Of a DNA stretch of 64,000 bases, positions 10,671-19,900 are shown piece by piece (the first letter of the stretch is position 1; each line of letters begins with the position of its first letter). Under the pieces are notes generated by a model. The model was not told the DNA's origin and did not search any database. It saw only the letters and a list, made by a program, of their open reading frames with translations. Location: NCBI GenBank assembly GCA_019635875.1, contig JAHBYP010000001.1, positions 62,001 to 126,000 on the forward strand. The letters are read 5' to 3'. The translations under genes and the position numbers were made by a program. This DNA comes from Alphaproteobacteria bacterium (GTDB lineage: Bacteria > Pseudomonadota > Alphaproteobacteria > Reyranellales > Reyranellaceae).

Positions 10671-11507
10671 TCAGGCGTGCGATGCGACGGCGCCTTGAGC
10701 CTTTCTCGCGGGCAATCCGGGACCGGCTACATCCTCGACGTAGTAGGTGACGATCGGCTCGCGCTTGCCCTTGACGGGCATCGGCGGCATCGCGCGCAGC
10801 CTGAACCGGTCGTCGAGCGTCCTGCGAATATCCTCGGTGATCAGCAGGTCCACCTCGTGGACCGACGTCAATCCTTCGACCCTCGACGCGACATTGATCG
10901 GATCGCCGGTCACCGTGAACTTGTTGAGACTGCCAGCACCCATCACGCCGGCCACGACCTCGCCACCATGGATGCCGATGCCGAAGCGCAGCTCCGGCAG
11001 GGACTTCGCCCGAAGCTCCTCATTGTAGGCGGCGAGCGCGGCGCGCATGTCGAGCGCCGCCAGCACCGAGTCGCGGCCTTGCCAGGGGTTGTGCTCCAGC
11101 GCGCCGAACAGCGCGAGCAATCCGTCGCCCACGAGCTCGTTGATGTGGCCGTGATGGCTGGTGATGACCGCGTTCATGCGCCGGAAATACTCGTTGAGGA
11201 TGCCCACCGTCACTGCCGGGTCGAGCCGGTCGCTGAGCGCGGTGAAGCCGCGCAGATCGGCGAACAGCATCGTTACCGCGCGTCGCTGCGGAACATAACC
11301 GCCGTGTTCCCCGGTCAGCTGCTCGACGACATCCGCCGGGACGAAATGCTCGAACTCGCGCTGGAGCTGCTCGAGCTTCTCGTGCGAGACCGCGACCAGC
11401 CTGTGCAGCTGTCTGGACCGGCGGCGCAACACCAGCACGCCTGCGCCAAGTCCAACGATGAGCGCGGCCATCGCCGCCAGCAGCCAGGTCAGCAGATTCT
11501 CGCTCAT
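10671..11507 (-). CDS. Class III adenylate/guanylate cyclase, membrane anchored
   Basis: A 278-residue protein with one N-terminal transmembrane helix (LTWLLAAMAALIVGLGAGVLVL), a short helical linker, and a class III cyclase catalytic domain. The domain shows MLFADLRGFTALSD (first metal Asp), INELVGDGLLALFG (second metal Asp), GIGIHGGEVVAG and VTGDPINVASRVE (transition-state Asn/Arg). It would make cAMP (or cGMP) at the cytoplasmic face of the membrane. Its ATG overlaps the stop of the upstream gene (ATGA), so the two are translationally coupled. It has no recognisable sensor domain of its own, so the coupled CMD-like protein may be its partner. Confidence 0.85.
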   Translation of the reverse strand: MSENLLTWLLAAMAALIVGLGAGVLVLRRRSRQLHRLVAVSHEKLEQLQREFEHFVPADVVEQLTGEHGGYVPQRRAVTMLFADLRGFTALSDRLDPAVTVGILNEYFRRMNAVITSHHGHINELVGDGLLALFGALEHNPWQGRDSVLAALDMRAALAAYNEELRAKSLPELRFGIGIHGGEVVAGVMGAGSLNKFTVTGDPINVASRVEGLTSVHEVDLLITEDIRRTLDDRFRLRAMPPMPVKGKREPIVTYYVEDVAGPGLPARKAQGAVASHA

Positions 11508-12586
11508 TCCAGCAACATCGCCAGCCTGACGGTGGCATTGGCCAGCGCGGCGACACCGACCGCCTCGAGCAGGGCCGCGTCGCCGATCTCGGCAGCCAGC
11601 GCGGCGGTCTGCTTCTGAACCACCGCCGTCTGGTAGTACACGGTGTCGCGCACCCAGGGCAGCAGCAGCGCGTCGCGTTGCGAGAGGCGCGGCGAACGCA
11701 GCGTAAGGATCGCGGCATCGATCTCCGCGTCGCTGAAATCCTCCTCGGCGAGCAATGCGCGCGCCTCGGCTTCGCTCCGGCGGCAGCCAAGCGTGCGGGC
11801 GACGACCGCGAACATCAGCGCCTTCACCGCTCTGGGCAAGACGGCTGAGGCGAAGGCGCTGTCGAGGCCCGCCCTGAAGATCGTGGCGCCCGGCAGGCCG
11901 GCCAGGGTTGCCACGACGCTGCCGAACGGGCCGGCCTGGAGTGTAGCGGCGTCCAGCATTGCCGGCTGCGCGGGCTTCTGCATCGACATGAGTATGCGCA
12001 CCACCGGCGCCATCAGGCGTCCGGCAAAACTGTTCGCCATGCGCTCGAACGCCCGCTCCGGCGGACAGGCGATGAGAATGCCGATCCGATTGTAGTAGCA
12101 ACCGAGCGCGATCAGCATCGCCATCTCGCTGACGGCAAGCGGCGAAAATCCCAGCGCGACCAGCGCATCGTAATCCGCCTTCATCGGGCGCGGCCGCGAG
12201 CGCGCCAGGCTGCGGCAGAAGGCGATGAAGGCCCGATCCTTCTCGTCGAGCTCGGCGAATGTCGCGTCCTGCTCGATGCGGTTGATGAAGGCTTCCGAAT
12301 AGCCCAGCACCTTCATGTACGCCCGGTTGGCGCCGTAGCAGTAACGGCAGGAATTCTCCTGCGCTGTGACCAGGGCGCCGATGTTGAACAGCCGGGGCGG
12401 CATCGCGGCCGGCCGGTAGGAGGTCATCGATACGCAGACCTCACGCACCCAGGGGCTGAGCGCCACCCGTCGATCGACTTCGCTGACCTGCCCGGCGCGG
12501 CGCTTCACCTCGCCTTCCCAGGTCGGATCGGAAACGGGCGAGAGGATCGACTGCCCCCATTCGATCTGGTCCAGAAGCTGGGCCAT
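11504..12586 (-). CDS. Carboxymuconolactone decarboxylase / AhpD-like protein
   Basis: A 360-residue all-helical protein. The first half carries the AhpD-type redox motif ENSCRYCYGANR (CxxC about residue 99), expected for alkylhydroperoxidase-like chemistry. The second half repeats the helical fold without a CxxC, so the protein looks like two fused CMD domains, one active. It precedes the cyclase with a 4-nt overlap, which suggests a functional link such as redox-dependent control of cyclic nucleotide synthesis. That link is inference from coupling only. Confidence 0.7.
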   Translation of the reverse strand: MAQLLDQIEWGQSILSPVSDPTWEGEVKRRAGQVSEVDRRVALSPWVREVCVSMTSYRPAAMPPRLFNIGALVTAQENSCRYCYGANRAYMKVLGYSEAFINRIEQDATFAELDEKDRAFIAFCRSLARSRPRPMKADYDALVALGFSPLAVSEMAMLIALGCYYNRIGILIACPPERAFERMANSFAGRLMAPVVRILMSMQKPAQPAMLDAATLQAGPFGSVVATLAGLPGATIFRAGLDSAFASAVLPRAVKALMFAVVARTLGCRRSEAEARALLAEEDFSDAEIDAAILTLRSPRLSQRDALLLPWVRDTVYYQTAVVQKQTAALAAEIGDAALLEAVGVAALANATVRLAMLLE

Positions 12587-12849
12587 CGCGGGCCTCCACT
12601 GGTTGGACGACCAATCTTACCCGGGCGGGTGCGAGCTTCACCAGAGCGTCGGAACGCTCGAGGTTGCCGCCCCATCCACGGCGCTGCCAGAACCAGTCCT
12701 CGTTGAGGCTTTCGGTGCGATCGATTGCGAACGACGGGCGCTGATGCGCCGCTCCACTATGCCGCGTGGGTATCCATGCTGGGCGGCTGCCAGGTCCACC
12801 CGCGATCGGTGCTGTGCCACACCGGGCTGCGCATGCCGTCCAGTGCGCG

Positions 12850-13605
12850 TCAGGGTCCGACGGCAGCCGGCGGAATATCCGGGCCGATCTGCAACGTGAA
12901 GAACCCGGCCGCCCCGCCGGCCTGGTCGCGTCCCGCGCCGATGCGCAGGTTGAGATCCGCGCCCCAGCTGGTGCGGCCCTGCACGCTCAACGCGCCGCCC
13001 GAGAACAGATACTGCGGCTGCTCCTTCAGGATCGCGTCCTTGTCGGCGAACAGCTGCAGGCTGACATCGAGATCGGTGGCGAAGCGGTACCGCCGCCCCA
13101 ACCCCACCGACAGGCCGAGCCAGCGCGAATCGAGCGCCGAGCCGGCGACGGTCCCGTCGACGCCGTCGTAGCGCGGGCGCCCGGACGGATCGACGGCACC
13201 GATCGAGAACGGCTCGCCGGTGACGACGTTGGTCGCGCCCGGAACCGTGACCGGCCGCCACAGGGCGCCCGGCCCGGCATCGCCGATCAGGCCCGCGAGC
13301 TTGTCCCACAGCGGGCTGCCGGCCGAGAGCAGGCTGTTGCGTGCCGATTGCGTCGGCGTCAGGCTCGTGTTGAGACGCAGCGCGTTCGTCATGTTGCCCA
13401 TCGCCGGCTTCAGCACGTCGTCGAGTCCGGCGAAGAGATTGGTCCCCAGCGGCCTCAGGCCGCCGCCGGGCATGTATCCGCACCAGCCCATCTGCGGCTG
13501 CAGCAACGCCGGATCGAGGGTGAGGTGAAAGTCGCCGAGCAGCCCCGTGCGCGGCGGCCGGTAGCCACCCTGCAGGAATGACGACGACAGCTGGAAATCG
13601 GACAT
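12850..13605 (-). CDS. Hypothetical protein next to the CRISPR array
   Basis: A 251-residue frame beginning MSDFQLSSSFLQGGYRP, Gly/Pro/Leu-rich. It has no signal peptide, no membrane helix, and alternating hydrophobic stretches in the second half (SRWLGLSVGLGRRYRF, LDVSLQLFADKD, GAGRDQAGGAAGFFTLQIG) that look like beta-strands, possibly a small barrel or adhesin-like fold. I recognise no family. Its start lies about 270 bp from the first CRISPR repeat, pointing away from the array. Just after its stop the same frame goes on (12766-12849) with a BNR-like motif STDRGWTW, so the stop could be a secondary truncation. Confidence 0.55.
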   Translation of the reverse strand: MSDFQLSSSFLQGGYRPPRTGLLGDFHLTLDPALLQPQMGWCGYMPGGGLRPLGTNLFAGLDDVLKPAMGNMTNALRLNTSLTPTQSARNSLLSAGSPLWDKLAGLIGDAGPGALWRPVTVPGATNVVTGEPFSIGAVDPSGRPRYDGVDGTVAGSALDSRWLGLSVGLGRRYRFATDLDVSLQLFADKDAILKEQPQYLFSGGALSVQGRTSWGADLNLRIGAGRDQAGGAAGFFTLQIGPDIPPAAVGP

Positions 13606-13834
13606 GTCGGCCTCCCCCGAACTCTGCCCACCACAGAGGCAGCGTGGGCGCGGTTCAAGGCGGAAATGAGGCGACGCTCATTCGCCCTTCGACGCCGTCG
13701 AGGGCTGAAGCCGGAGGGGGCCCTCAAGATGAAGAGGCCGTTTGCGATCGCCGCCGGCCGTGCGGTGTGTAGACGGTAAGGAAGAGCTTCCGCTTGCTGG
13801 AAAGCGTGTTGGATGCGCGCGGACGACAGTCCGC

Positions 13835-13878
13835 AGGCTGATGGTCCCGCCCTTGTGGCGGGGCCATCAGCCTTCTTT
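13835..13878 (+). terminator. Strong intrinsic terminator directly upstream of the CRISPR array
   Basis: Stem AGGCTGATGG (13835-13844) pairs with CCATCAGCCT (13864-13873), extended by inner CCCGCC/GGCGGG pairs, followed by TTCTTT. It ends at the first base of repeat 1 and reads in the same direction as the crRNAs. It would block read-through into the array, so crRNA transcription must start inside it. A second small hairpin (GCGGAC gaca GTCCGC) lies just before. The rest of 13606-13834 shows no AT-rich leader. Confidence 0.75.
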
Positions 13879-15630
13879 GCCGTGGTTTCCCTACCGACTT
13901 CCCATTGGTAGGCTGCCGACCTGCTGGACTGGCGCGACCACGAGGCCGTGGTTTCCCTACCGACTTCCCATTGGTAGGCTGCCGACCTGCTGGACTGGCG
14001 CGACCACGAGGCCGTGGTTTCTCTACCGACTTCCCATTGGTAGGCTCCCAGGGATCGCGCGGGCGTCCACCCGGCGGCCGTGGTTTCCCTACCGACTTCC
14101 CATTGGTAGGCTGTCAGCGCCGCCCATCCGCGAATGCTCATGGCCGTGGTTTCCCTACCGACTTCCCATTGGTAGGCTATCGGCACCGCGTTCCTGCCGT
14201 GGCGCCGGGCCGTGGTTTCCCTACCGACTTCCCATTGGTAGGCTCAGACCGCCGAAGACGCGCGCGCCTTCGCTGCCGTGGTTTCCCTACCGACTTCCCA
14301 TTGGTAGGCTCAGACCGCCGAAGACGCGCGCGCCTTCGCTGCCGTGGTTTCCCTACCGACTTCCCATTGGTAGGCTTCTACCTGAAGCACGTTGACAGTC
14401 GGGAAGGCCGTGGTTTCCCTACCGACTTCCCATTGGTAGGCTTTGATCTCCGCGATGATCCTGGCGACATCGGCCGTGGTTTCCCTACCGACTTCCCATT
14501 GGTAGGCTACCGCTCGGAGAGCGGATACCAGATCGCGGGCCGTGGTTTCCCTACCGACTTCCCATTGGTAGGCTGCGAAGGCGATGTTGCGCGCCGGATC
14601 GTGCGCCGTGGTTTCCCTACCGACTTCCCATTGGTAGGCTATCGACGATCTCGTCACGATCGCCGAAGTCGCCGTGGTTTCCCTACCGACTTCCCATTGG
14701 TAGGCTCGAAGGCCTGGAGGATCGGCGTCAGCGTGCGCCGTGGTTTCCCTACCGACTTCCCATTGGTAGGCTCTGCTGTCGGTCTGCGGCCGCGCGGTTT
14801 GGGCCGTGGTTTCCCTACCGACTTCCCATTGGTAGGCTGTCGTGATGTTCGTCTACCGCGACGAATACGCCGTGGTTTCCCTACCGACTTCCCATTGGTA
14901 GGCTTCGCAGGCCATCCTGCCGCTCGAGCTTGAGGCCGTGGTTTCCCTACCGACTTCCCATTGGTAGGCTGAGAATCCGCTCAAGGGCCGCGTCGAGACG
15001 GCCGTGGTTTCCCTACCGACTTCCCATTGGTAGGCTGACCAATTGGCGATGTTGACCGGCGCGTCGGCCGTGGTTTCCCTACCGACTTCCCATTGGTAGG
15101 CTGGCAACGAGGAATCGCTGACGACATACAGCGCCGTGGTTTCCCTACCGACTTCCCATTGGTAGGCTTTGAGGGGGTTTCTTGCGCGCGCCGGCCGCGC
15201 CGTGGTTTCCCTACCGACTTCCCATTGGTAGGCTTCGATCACGTTGGACAGCATGCTTTCGGCCGCCGTGGTTTCCCTACCGACTTCCCATTGGTAGGCT
15301 TTTGGAGGGGGTGTCTTGTCCATACGGACCGCCGTGGTTTCCCTACCGACTTCCCATTGGTAGGCTGCGTCGCCGGCCGAGAAGCGCGTGCCGTCAGCCG
15401 TGGTTTCCCTACCGACTTCCCATTGGTAGGCTGTCACGGGGATGACGTAGTAGGGCGTGCCGGCCGTGGTTTCCCTACCGACTTCCCATTGGTAGGCTCC
15501 TTCGGATCAGTCAGCGTCCAGTGGAGGAGCCGTGGTTTCCCTACCGACTTCCCATTGGTAGGCTATCAAGTGGTCGGAAGCGGCGAGCTTCTGAGCCGTG
15601 GTTTCCCTACCGACTTCCCATTGGTAGGCT
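13879..15630 (+). CRISPR. Type II-C CRISPR array, 27 repeats and 26 spacers
   Basis: Repeats are 36 bp, beginning GCCGTGGTTTCCC and ending CCATTGGTAGGCT. All are identical in the copies I checked except repeat 3 (14011-14046), which has C to T at 14022. All spacers are 30 bp, giving a strict 66-bp period from 13879 to the last repeat at 15595. Spacers 1 and 2 are identical, as are spacers 6 and 7, so 24 are distinct. An inner inverted repeat CCTACC / GGTAGG lies in each repeat. The tracrRNA anti-repeat at 20008-20033 fixes crRNA polarity as the + strand: each mature crRNA is spacer followed by the GCCGUGGUUUCCC end of the repeat. The array reads toward cas2. Reading frames spanning the array are artefacts of the 66-bp (22-codon) period. 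Confidence 0.98.
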
Positions 15631-15653
15631 CGCTTCGCGGCAACGGGTTAAAC

Positions 15654-15697
15654 CTGCTCTGATTTCCGCTCTCATTTGAGAGCCGAAATCAGAGCAG
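15654..15697. terminator. Bidirectional hairpin between CRISPR array and cas2
   Basis: Arms CTGCTCTGATTTC (15654-15666) and GAAATCAGAGCAG (15685-15697) are perfect complements, with an inner CGCTCTC/GAGAGC stem. The cas2 stop codon lies inside the right arm, so the hairpin sits at the meeting point of the convergent array and cas transcripts. T-tracts are weak on both sides. Confidence 0.65.
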
Positions 15698-16018
15698 AAC
15701 CATTTGCTGGGGGGCGACTCGCTCGGTTTTTTTCGCCTCGCCAAGCAGCAGACGCATACGGGCATATTGCTTATCCGTCACCTGGAGCACGCGCACGCTG
15801 CCCTTCTTCGGCAGATTCTTCGTCACGCGCTGGACATGCTTCGAGGCCGCATCCTCCCCTCGCGCCACCCGCGCGCAAACGGAAAACTGCAGCATCATAT
15901 AGCCGTCGTCCTTTAGGAAGTTGCGGAAGCGGGTCGCCGTGCGGCGCTCCGCCTTCGTGCCAACAGGCAGGTCGAAGAAGACGAACATCCACAAGACACG
16001 AGTCTCCTCGGCCTTCAC
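15689..16018 (-). CDS. cas2: CRISPR-associated endoribonuclease Cas2
   Basis: A 109-residue subunit of the Cas1-Cas2 spacer integrase. The N-terminal beta-strand VLWMFVFFDLPVGTKAERR carries the family's conserved Asp, and FLKDDGYMMLQFSVCARVARG is the typical second block. The GTG start at 16018 overlaps the cas1 stop (GTGA), and the VKAEETRVLW leader matches other II-C Cas2 starts. An internal ATG 10 codons later is the alternative. The gene is intact, unlike cas1 just upstream. Confidence 0.92.
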   Translation of the reverse strand: MKAEETRVLWMFVFFDLPVGTKAERRTATRFRNFLKDDGYMMLQFSVCARVARGEDAASKHVQRVTKNLPKKGSVRVLQVTDKQYARMRLLLGEAKKTERVAPQQMVLL

Positions 16019-16907
16019 TTGGCGAACGCCGGCAGTTCCAGCACGGTGCTGGTGCCACTGTCGATCGCGCGTACAAGTGAGGCCGCCGCCTTCTCGCTCG
16101 CCGCGAGCAGGGTCATTGTCTCGTGCGCCATGGCGCAATCGGCCAGCATGACTCCCGCCAACTTGCGGCGCTGGTCGAGCGTTAGTTCATCGCGCGCGGC
16201 GCGACCTTCGCCGATCACGCGCCAAGCCAGCACATCGACGAACGGCCGGAACGGCTCCACCATATCGTCGGCGAGATTGAAGGCGTTTGTCGCGCTGGCG
16301 TGATTGACACCCAAAGCCGGCAAGAGTCCGGCGGCGACGAGTGCTCGTGCGACGCAGGAGCGAATCACCGCATAGCCGTAATTCAGCATCATGTTCCGAG
16401 TGTCGCCCGCATCCTCGCGGCGGAACCCGTCGAACAAGCAACTCCAATACTCCTCGCAGCGCGGGCCTCTACATTGACAGTGTCGCCACTGTCGACCAAT
16501 CGCGCCATGGCGATCAGGCCGCGTGCGCCGGCGCGGCCGACTTCGCCGAGGGCGGCCGCCTGATTGACGATCTTCGCCTGCACGATCGCCTGCCACAGGC
16601 GCTTCTTGAGCGGCGTACTCATGTTCGCCTGCGCCAGCGCGATGCCGCCTTGGCGGAAGTGACGGTGAAAGGGCAGGGTAACGCCGCTCGGCGTATGGGT
16701 CGCATCGGTGGCGATCAGTGCAATACCGTTCTCCATACATGCGGAGAGCAGCGTCGAGGTCAATGTCGCGTGTGGCGCGTCGAGCACGATCCAGGCGATA
16801 TCTTCGAGTGCCAGACGTACCTCGCCGTCGTCTTGTGCGACGACGATCTGACCATCGGCGACGGTCAGGCGCGCGGACTTGCTTATGTGCAGGCCACGCC
16901 ACGCCAT
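16015..16907 (-). pseudogene. cas1: CRISPR-associated integrase Cas1, split by a single-base frameshift
   Basis: Cas1 is the metal-dependent integrase for new spacers. Here the first 152 residues (MAWRGLHISKSARLTVADG ... NVEARAAR, with catalytic Glu147) lie in one frame. The rest (YWSCLFDGFRRED ... LNYGYAVIRSCVARALVAAG, NHASATNAFNLADDMVEPFRP, with catalytic His and Asp) continues in another. The frames meet at about 16450-16455, in the run AGGAG, where one base seems to be missing. Restoring it gives about 297 residues, the normal II-C length, with all three metal ligands. As sequenced the first frame ends at 16389, before the active site is complete. The start overlaps the end of cas9 by 25 bp. 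It is either a true recent mutation or a sequencing error. Confidence 0.88.
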
Positions 16908-19900
16908 GTGCGGGTTTCTCGCTGGATTTCATGCCGTCGACCGAGGCGGTCGACCTGAAACTTCCGAAAGACCTTCAGGCTGCGCGCACCGATGCCGGTG
17001 ATCATTGCTTGCAGCGTGTCGTGTGGCGAGATCTTGATCGCGCCCGTGTTCCGATCGAGTGCGCGGAAATACCCATGGATGCATGTGCCGTCTTGCTTCT
17101 CAATCTCAAGGAACGACAATTGACTCAAGCTGAATAGGAACTCGTGATCGGCTGTAAGCGGCTCCTCCTCGCCACCGCCCCGCACATATGCGCTTGGAGC
17201 TTGGGGGAAGTCCTCTTTGGAGGCGACTTGATGCGGATAAACCGGCACCAGAAAATACTCGGTAGTGCCCCTCCTATTCGGCTTCCGGAACACGTCCACG
17301 CGCACCATCTCGCCCCGGTCGGCGGCGCCGTCGCGGATCAGCACATCGGCCTTCTTGTTAGTGGTGAGGCTCACCTTGCGGATGGGATCGCCCTTCGGCG
17401 ACAGCGGCGGCCTGTCCTTTGGTTTGCCCGCCATGACCCAATCGCGCAGCGCCGACACGACGCGGTGATTACGCTCGGCGTCTTTGATGCGGTCGAGGTC
17501 CTTCTCGTTCAGCGTCTCCACCGATTTTCGCTCATGGACAACAGGCCCATTCTCGTCTTTGCCTATGGCACGAATGGTTGCCGCATGAGCTTCTCCGCGC
17601 ACGCGTCCGCGTTCGGCCCGGCTAACGAAGATGTGTGGGAAGAGCGCATCCACGTCTTCCTTGAAGTTGGGCCACGGCATGGGAAACTTCGCGATGAAGC
17701 GGCTGGAGCCGCGTTCCTCCTCGATCTGTGCGGCGCGCGTCAGGCGGTTGAGCGCTCCTTCGGTCGTGGCCGCGACGATGAGCGCATCCAATGCGTGATG
17801 CCGGTCGTCGGGAATACGCTTACCGTCCTTGTCCTTTTTCAGACCCTGAACGCCCCAAGCGCGCCGCAACCGGTCGGTCAGCGCGCCTGGGCGCGTGAAC
17901 ACACGGCGAGAACCATCCACGGGATACATGCCTCTCAGCATGTCGGCGAGCAGACGTGTCGCATACTGTGTGTCAGTAAGATTGCGCGGTCGAAATTTTT
18001 CTTCGAGAACCTTGGCATCGCGCAGAAGGTAGTTGCGCTTCTTGCGTCCCTTGAATGCCTTGTTCGTCTCGACTCTTGTGGCAAACGCCTCCCATGCCTC
18101 TTCTGTTCGCACTTGCTTGAACCATTCGAACGGCGTCAGTCCCTTCTTGTCCTGGTTCTCCTTGGCAATGCACAGCGTCTTGTTGATGAAACTGTCGTCC
18201 CCTGATCGACTCCACGGCAGGATGTGATCGACTTGGACGCGGTTGTCCGAGGAGACGATCCAGTCCGGGTGGATCTCGCTATCCGAGTAAAAGCAGCGGC
18301 CAGCCTGTTCTTTCCATAGCTCGAAGCGCAGCAGATCCTCGGCGTTCGCGGCTTCGCGTCCAACCGTGCCCCGGTATTCTTCGCGCAGACGGTCTTTGGC
18401 CTTGTTGCGCTTCTCGATACCGCTCGTGATCTTGTCACGCTCTTCCTTGCTCTTGCCGACATCGCGCGCCAACTCGATATGAATGGCGCCTGGTAGGCCG
18501 TATTCACGTACGATCGCCCGAACTTGCCTCACGGCTTCACCGAGCGCCTTGCGGGCGACGGGATTGCCGATGGCGGAGAGATCGGTTTCGGGGCGGCGCG
18601 CGTGGTCATAGCCCGAGGCCGTGCAGGCTTCCGAATAGACGAGCCCTCTCATGAGATGCGGCAGAATATTACGTGCTGCCTTGGCCGAGATGTGACCCGC
18701 ACCCCTGAAGGTGGCGAAATCGCCCTCGACAACGCCCTTCATCAGTGCCTCTAGGACCAGCGGCTCGAAATCGATTTCCTCGAGGCCCTTGCGGATGGAC
18801 TCGGGCGCCTCACGGAAGGTGATGATTGCAGCGGCACGGTCGACCTTGTCGGGCTGGTTCAACAGCGTCTTCCAGGCATCGCCCAGCACATTGCGGAATG
18901 CCTTGGTGCCGGCGGCCTGATCGCTTGATCGCGACGCGATCTCGCGCTTCCCTTCCTCCTCACGAGGGACATCGAACGAGTCCCCATCGCCGAGCTTTAG
19001 CAGCCCGCGCAACCGCTTGTAGGTCAGCTTGATACCCGGCGCGCCGAAGTCGGCCATCGCAAGGGAGATTTCCCCAGCTGTCAGTGTTCGCTCACCACCA
19101 GCGTAGCGAACGCTCAGCGTGCATAAGCGCGACGCGAGTCGGAACCGTTCGAAAGATGGGCTGTGCTTCGCGGCGCGGCGCTCGTCAGATTCAAATGGGC
19201 AGAATCCGACCCGATCGTCGCTATCCTGCAACGGCCGTTGAAAGAACGCGGTTTCGATGAACTGGCGCTGCAGATCAGGATTCGCGATGGCGTTTCCCAT
19301 GCGCCGCTGCCGGTCGAATATCAGCACGACCTCGCGCTCCAAATCGTCGCGCAAGATGGAGCGATCAAAGTTGCCGTCGCGATTGCGCTTACGTGCGGCA
19401 TAGGTCGCATCCTTGGCGAACATTTCGCCGACTGTGCGCCAGTCCTTCAGATGCTCACGCGTCCTCTCGATCGCGCCAAGCATCTTCGATGACTCCTCGT
19501 TGGCGTTCTTGCCCCGGTCGCGCTTGCTGTTCGACTTGAAGCCGCGGTGCTTCGCGATATGGCCTAAAGCCACCGCCAGCTCCGGCCCTTCGAGAGGGCG
19601 GTTCAGCGCCTCGGCCCGCAATGTCCAGGGGTTCAGGCCCATCGCCAGCACCTTCTTCGAATCGTCGGTCAGCAGTCCGTGGCTCTTGAGCAAAGCCCGT
19701 ACCCCGTTCATCCGCTGCCTCCGGCGCTTGATGACGCGGCGCATGAGTCGGTTCTGACGTCTGATCTGATTGGTCGGCGTACGCTCCTTGGCGGTTTCCG
19801 GAGCATCGAAGCACCGAACGCCCATTGCGATGATGCGGCCGTCTCCGCTGTCGGCACCCTCAATCATCGCCCAGCCGCACGAGGCAATTCCGAGATCAAT

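Noticed and set aside
13783-13800. Possible second degenerate anti-repeat (GACGGTAAGGAAG against GTCGGTAGGGAAA)
   Set aside because: Only a short partial match, without the CCACGG part or a following hairpin order. The clear anti-repeat is at 20008.
13455-15662. Long reading frames on both strands across the array encoding repeats of GFPTDFPLVG or AYQWEVGRETTA
   Set aside because: The 66-bp period is a multiple of three, so any open frame in one unit stays open. They are by-products of the CRISPR array.
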